64,000 nt of DNA from Caulobacterales bacterium (GTDB taxonomy: Bacteria; Pseudomonadota; Alphaproteobacteria; Caulobacterales; Caulobacteraceae): NCBI GenBank assembly GCA_017302105.1, contig JAFLCS010000006.1, positions 45,168-109,167 on the forward strand, read 5' to 3'. The stretch's first letter is position 1; each line of letters opens with the position of its first letter. Of the stretch, positions 62,621 through 64,000 are shown one piece after another. Both the position numbers and the translations under genes were made by a program. A model generated the notes under the pieces. The model had not been told where the DNA came from. It did no database searches and worked only from the letters and a program-made list of their open reading frames with translations.

Positions 62621-63484
62621 TCAGGTTCGGCTTTGCGCGCGGGCGGCTTCATAGAGGGCGATGGCGGCGGCGTTGGAGACGTTCAGGCTCTCAAAGCCGC
62701 CCGGCATCGGGATGCGGGCGACGGTGTCGCAATGCTCAGCGACCAGGCGACGCACACCGTCGCCTTCTGAGCCCATCACAAGCACGGTCGGGCGGTCATC
62801 CAGTGCGGCTTCCAGTGTCAGGTCCGTCGCGCCGTCCAGCGCGACAGCGCGCCAGCCCAGGTCGGCCAGCTTCTCCAGAGCTCGGCTCAGATTGGTGACG
62901 CGCGCGTGCGGCAGTCGCTCGGTGGCCCCGACGGCTGCCTTGGCCAGAGGCCCGGCCAGGGCCGGGGTGTGACGGTCCTGAACCACGATGCCGCGCGCAC
63001 CGAACGCCAGGGCGGAGCGAAAAATGGCCCCGACGTTCTGGGGGTCAGTGATCTGGTCCAGCATGACGATCACGCCATCGGCTGGATCAGCCAGATCTTC
63101 CAGGCTGACGCCCTCGAGCGGTGCGACCTTGAAGACGAAACCCTGATGCACGGCACCAACCGGCAGAAGCTTGTCCAGGGCCCGCGGTTCGAGAATCTCC
63201 GCATGGTGCCCGTTCGGGGCCAGGCCGGTCGATTCGATCTCGGCGGCGCGGTCGGGTGTAGCCATCAGCCGGCCCATGCCCTTGCGCGCGGGGTTGGCCA
63301 GGGCTGCCAGTACGGCATGACGCCCCCAGATCAGATGATCAGCCTCGATCTTTCGCGGCTCCCGAGGGCGGGAATCACTGTCGGGGCGGGGGCTCCAGCC
63401 GCGCTCGCGCACGGGTTCGAACCGGCTTTTCCCGCCTTGTTTTTTACCGGCCTTACGGTCGTTGCGTTCGCGATTGGTCGCCAC
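62621..63484 (-). CDS. rlmB: 23S rRNA (guanosine(2251)-2'-O)-methyltransferase RlmB (TrmH/SpoU family)
   Basis: SPOUT-fold methyltransferase of 287 residues. A basic N-terminal extension (about 1-45) is followed by the substrate-binding domain (LIWGRHAVLAALANPARK). The SpoU motifs are LDQITDPQNVGAIFRSALAFG (motif 1), VLVMGSEGDGVRRL (motif 2) and IPMPGGFESLNVSNAAAIALYE (motif 3), which form the trefoil knot and SAM site. RlmB methylates the P-loop of 23S rRNA, although trefoil relatives with other RNA targets cannot be excluded. Divergent from the tRNA-Tyr-tRNA-Gly-tuf unit. Confidence 0.92.
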   Translation of the reverse strand: MATNRERNDRKAGKKQGGKSRFEPVRERGWSPRPDSDSRPREPRKIEADHLIWGRHAVLAALANPARKGMGRLMATPDRAAEIESTGLAPNGHHAEILEPRALDKLLPVGAVHQGFVFKVAPLEGVSLEDLADPADGVIVMLDQITDPQNVGAIFRSALAFGARGIVVQDRHTPALAGPLAKAAVGATERLPHARVTNLSRALEKLADLGWRAVALDGATDLTLEAALDDRPTVLVMGSEGDGVRRLVAEHCDTVARIPMPGGFESLNVSNAAAIALYEAARAQSRT

Positions 63485-63629
63485 TATAAGACGCCCTCCG
63501 ATTTGGGGCCCTGAGGTTTCGGGGTCTGGCGCTGTCCCTATCAGGGGCCGGTCGCCGGGTCACCAGCCTCCGTTCCGGTCGCGCCGCAAGGCGGGGCAGG
63601 GACGCTTCAAATCTCGCACCGAGCGCGCT

Positions 63630-63713
63630 GGGGGAATGTCCCGAGCGGCAAAGGGGGGGGACTGTAAATCCCCTGCGTAAGCTTCGTAGGTTCGAGTCCT
63701 ACTTCCCCCACCA
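63630..63713 (+). tRNA. tRNA-Tyr (anticodon GTA)
   Basis: 84-base class II tRNA. Acceptor GGGGGAA (63630-63636) pairs with TTCCCCC (63703-63709); A and encoded CCA follow at 63710-63713. Anticodon stem GGGGA/TCCCC holds loop CTGTAAA, anticodon GTA. The variable arm is long. Confidence 0.96.
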
Positions 63714-63750
63714 CGCGCCGGTCGAGATGAGAAGGGACGCCTTGAGCGGT

Positions 63751-63824
63751 GCGGGTATAGCACAATGGTAGTGCAGCAGCCTTCCAAGCTGAGGATGCCG
63801 GTTCGATCCCGGCTACCCGCTCCA
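63751..63824 (+). tRNA. tRNA-Gly (anticodon TCC)
   Basis: 74-base tRNA. Acceptor GCGGGTA (63751-63757) pairs with TACCCGC (63814-63820); discriminator T and encoded CCA follow. The anticodon loop CTTCCAA has anticodon TCC. It lies 37 bases after tRNA-Tyr and 49 before tuf. Confidence 0.96.
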
Positions 63825-63873
63825 GTTTTTTTCACGCGAACCAATCCGCCGCTGGCGGTCAGGAGTATTGGCC

Positions 63874-64000
63874 ATGGCCAAGGAAAAGTTCGAACGCACG
63901 AAGCCGCATTGCAACATCGGCACGATTGGTCACGTTGACCATGGCAAGACGACGCTGACGGCGGCGATTACGATGACGCTGGCGAAGGCTGGTGGTGCGA
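63874..64000 (+). CDS. tuf: Elongation factor Tu (5' end only)
   Basis: The first 42 residues of EF-Tu, the GTPase that brings aminoacyl-tRNA to the ribosome. Visible are [20 protein letters not shown] and the P-loop [11 protein letters not shown]. The ATG at 63874 has AGGAG 9 bases upstream. The gene continues beyond the window. The tRNA-Tyr-tRNA-Gly-tuf order is the classical tufB arrangement, so the three are likely one transcript. Confidence 0.97.
   Translation, partial: MAKEKFERTKPHCNIGTIGHVDHGKTTLTAAITMTLAKAGGA

Noticed and set aside
61759-62898. A 379-codon plus-strand frame over TerC and rlmB
   Set aside because: Its product is His/Gln/Asp-rich antisense of TerC and RlmB, both of which have complete motifs.

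Overview
The window is a GC-rich (roughly 65 %) chromosomal segment of an alphaproteobacterium, most likely a member of the Caulobacteraceae close to Brevundimonas or Caulobacter. This is inferred from gene content and order: ispDF - dusB - ntrY - ntrX - D-amino-acid transaminase - hfq - hflX, radA - cvpA - purF, DUF1285 - CoA pyrophosphatase - CCA-adding enzyme, separate petA, petB and petC genes, a DUF3857/transglutaminase protein, and an STN-type TonB-dependent receptor with its own FecI/FecR pair. Nearly all of it is dense housekeeping sequence. I see no prophage, IS element, CRISPR array or rRNA gene.

Layout. 1-0.8 kb: 5' part of an amino-acid permease (cut by the window edge). 0.9-9.8 kb: hrpB, then a minus-strand block (SDR, purF, cvpA, radA, small secreted protein, alr, LOG-type phosphoribohydrolase). 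9.8-12.1 kb: lipoprotein, HIT protein, DUF4287 protein, DUF805 protein. 12.4-17.1 kb: a cell-surface-signalling cassette (ECF sigma, FecR, STN-TonB receptor). 17.2-19.8 kb: lipB, an orphan SpoA/FliN-like gene, and an arsenic operon (arsR - aquaporin - arsC) read from a palindromic operator over the arsR start codon. 19.9-29.1 kb: tRNA-Leu(GAG), mgtE, a membrane-tethered lysozyme, isovaleryl-CoA dehydrogenase, a low-GC membrane protein gene, GNAT, GT9, a PyrC-type dihydroorotase, and a secreted protein made of five four-cysteine repeats. 29.3-37.5 kb: MBL-fold hydrolase, enoyl-CoA hydratase, GNAT, a tightly overlapping run DUF1285 - Nudix - cca - DUF3052 - glutamine amidotransferase, hemF, and a membrane dipeptidase. 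37.6-40.4 kb: the cytochrome bc1 operon petABC, ended by a strong hairpin. 40.4-45.7 kb: remnant of a flavin amine oxidase gene, DUF3857/transglutaminase protein, CorC/HlyC-type protein, TadG-like VWA protein. 45.9-48.9 kb: tRNA-Trp, secE, nusG, a NrtR-like NAD regulator, an HD phosphohydrolase and a small unknown gene. 48.9-57.8 kb: the conserved isoprenoid / tRNA modification / NtrYX / Hfq / HflX block. 57.8-64 kb: minus-strand DUF1643, HAD phosphatase, mazG, GPH-type transporter, lipoprotein, TerC and rlmB, then tRNA-Tyr, tRNA-Gly and the beginning of tuf.

Points that stand out: the 20-cysteine, five-repeat secreted protein; an internally deleted, frameshifted amine-oxidase relic next to the bc1 operon; an arsR gene that looks leaderless with a 32-bp palindrome over its -10 box and start codon, in an arsenic operon with an aquaporin but no efflux pump; a lysozyme with a C-terminal rather than N-terminal membrane anchor; and the NtrYX region, which has no ntrBC and whose NtrX lacks the GAFTGA loop. 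No wholly new multi-gene system could be demonstrated; the strongest candidates for novelty are single genes.
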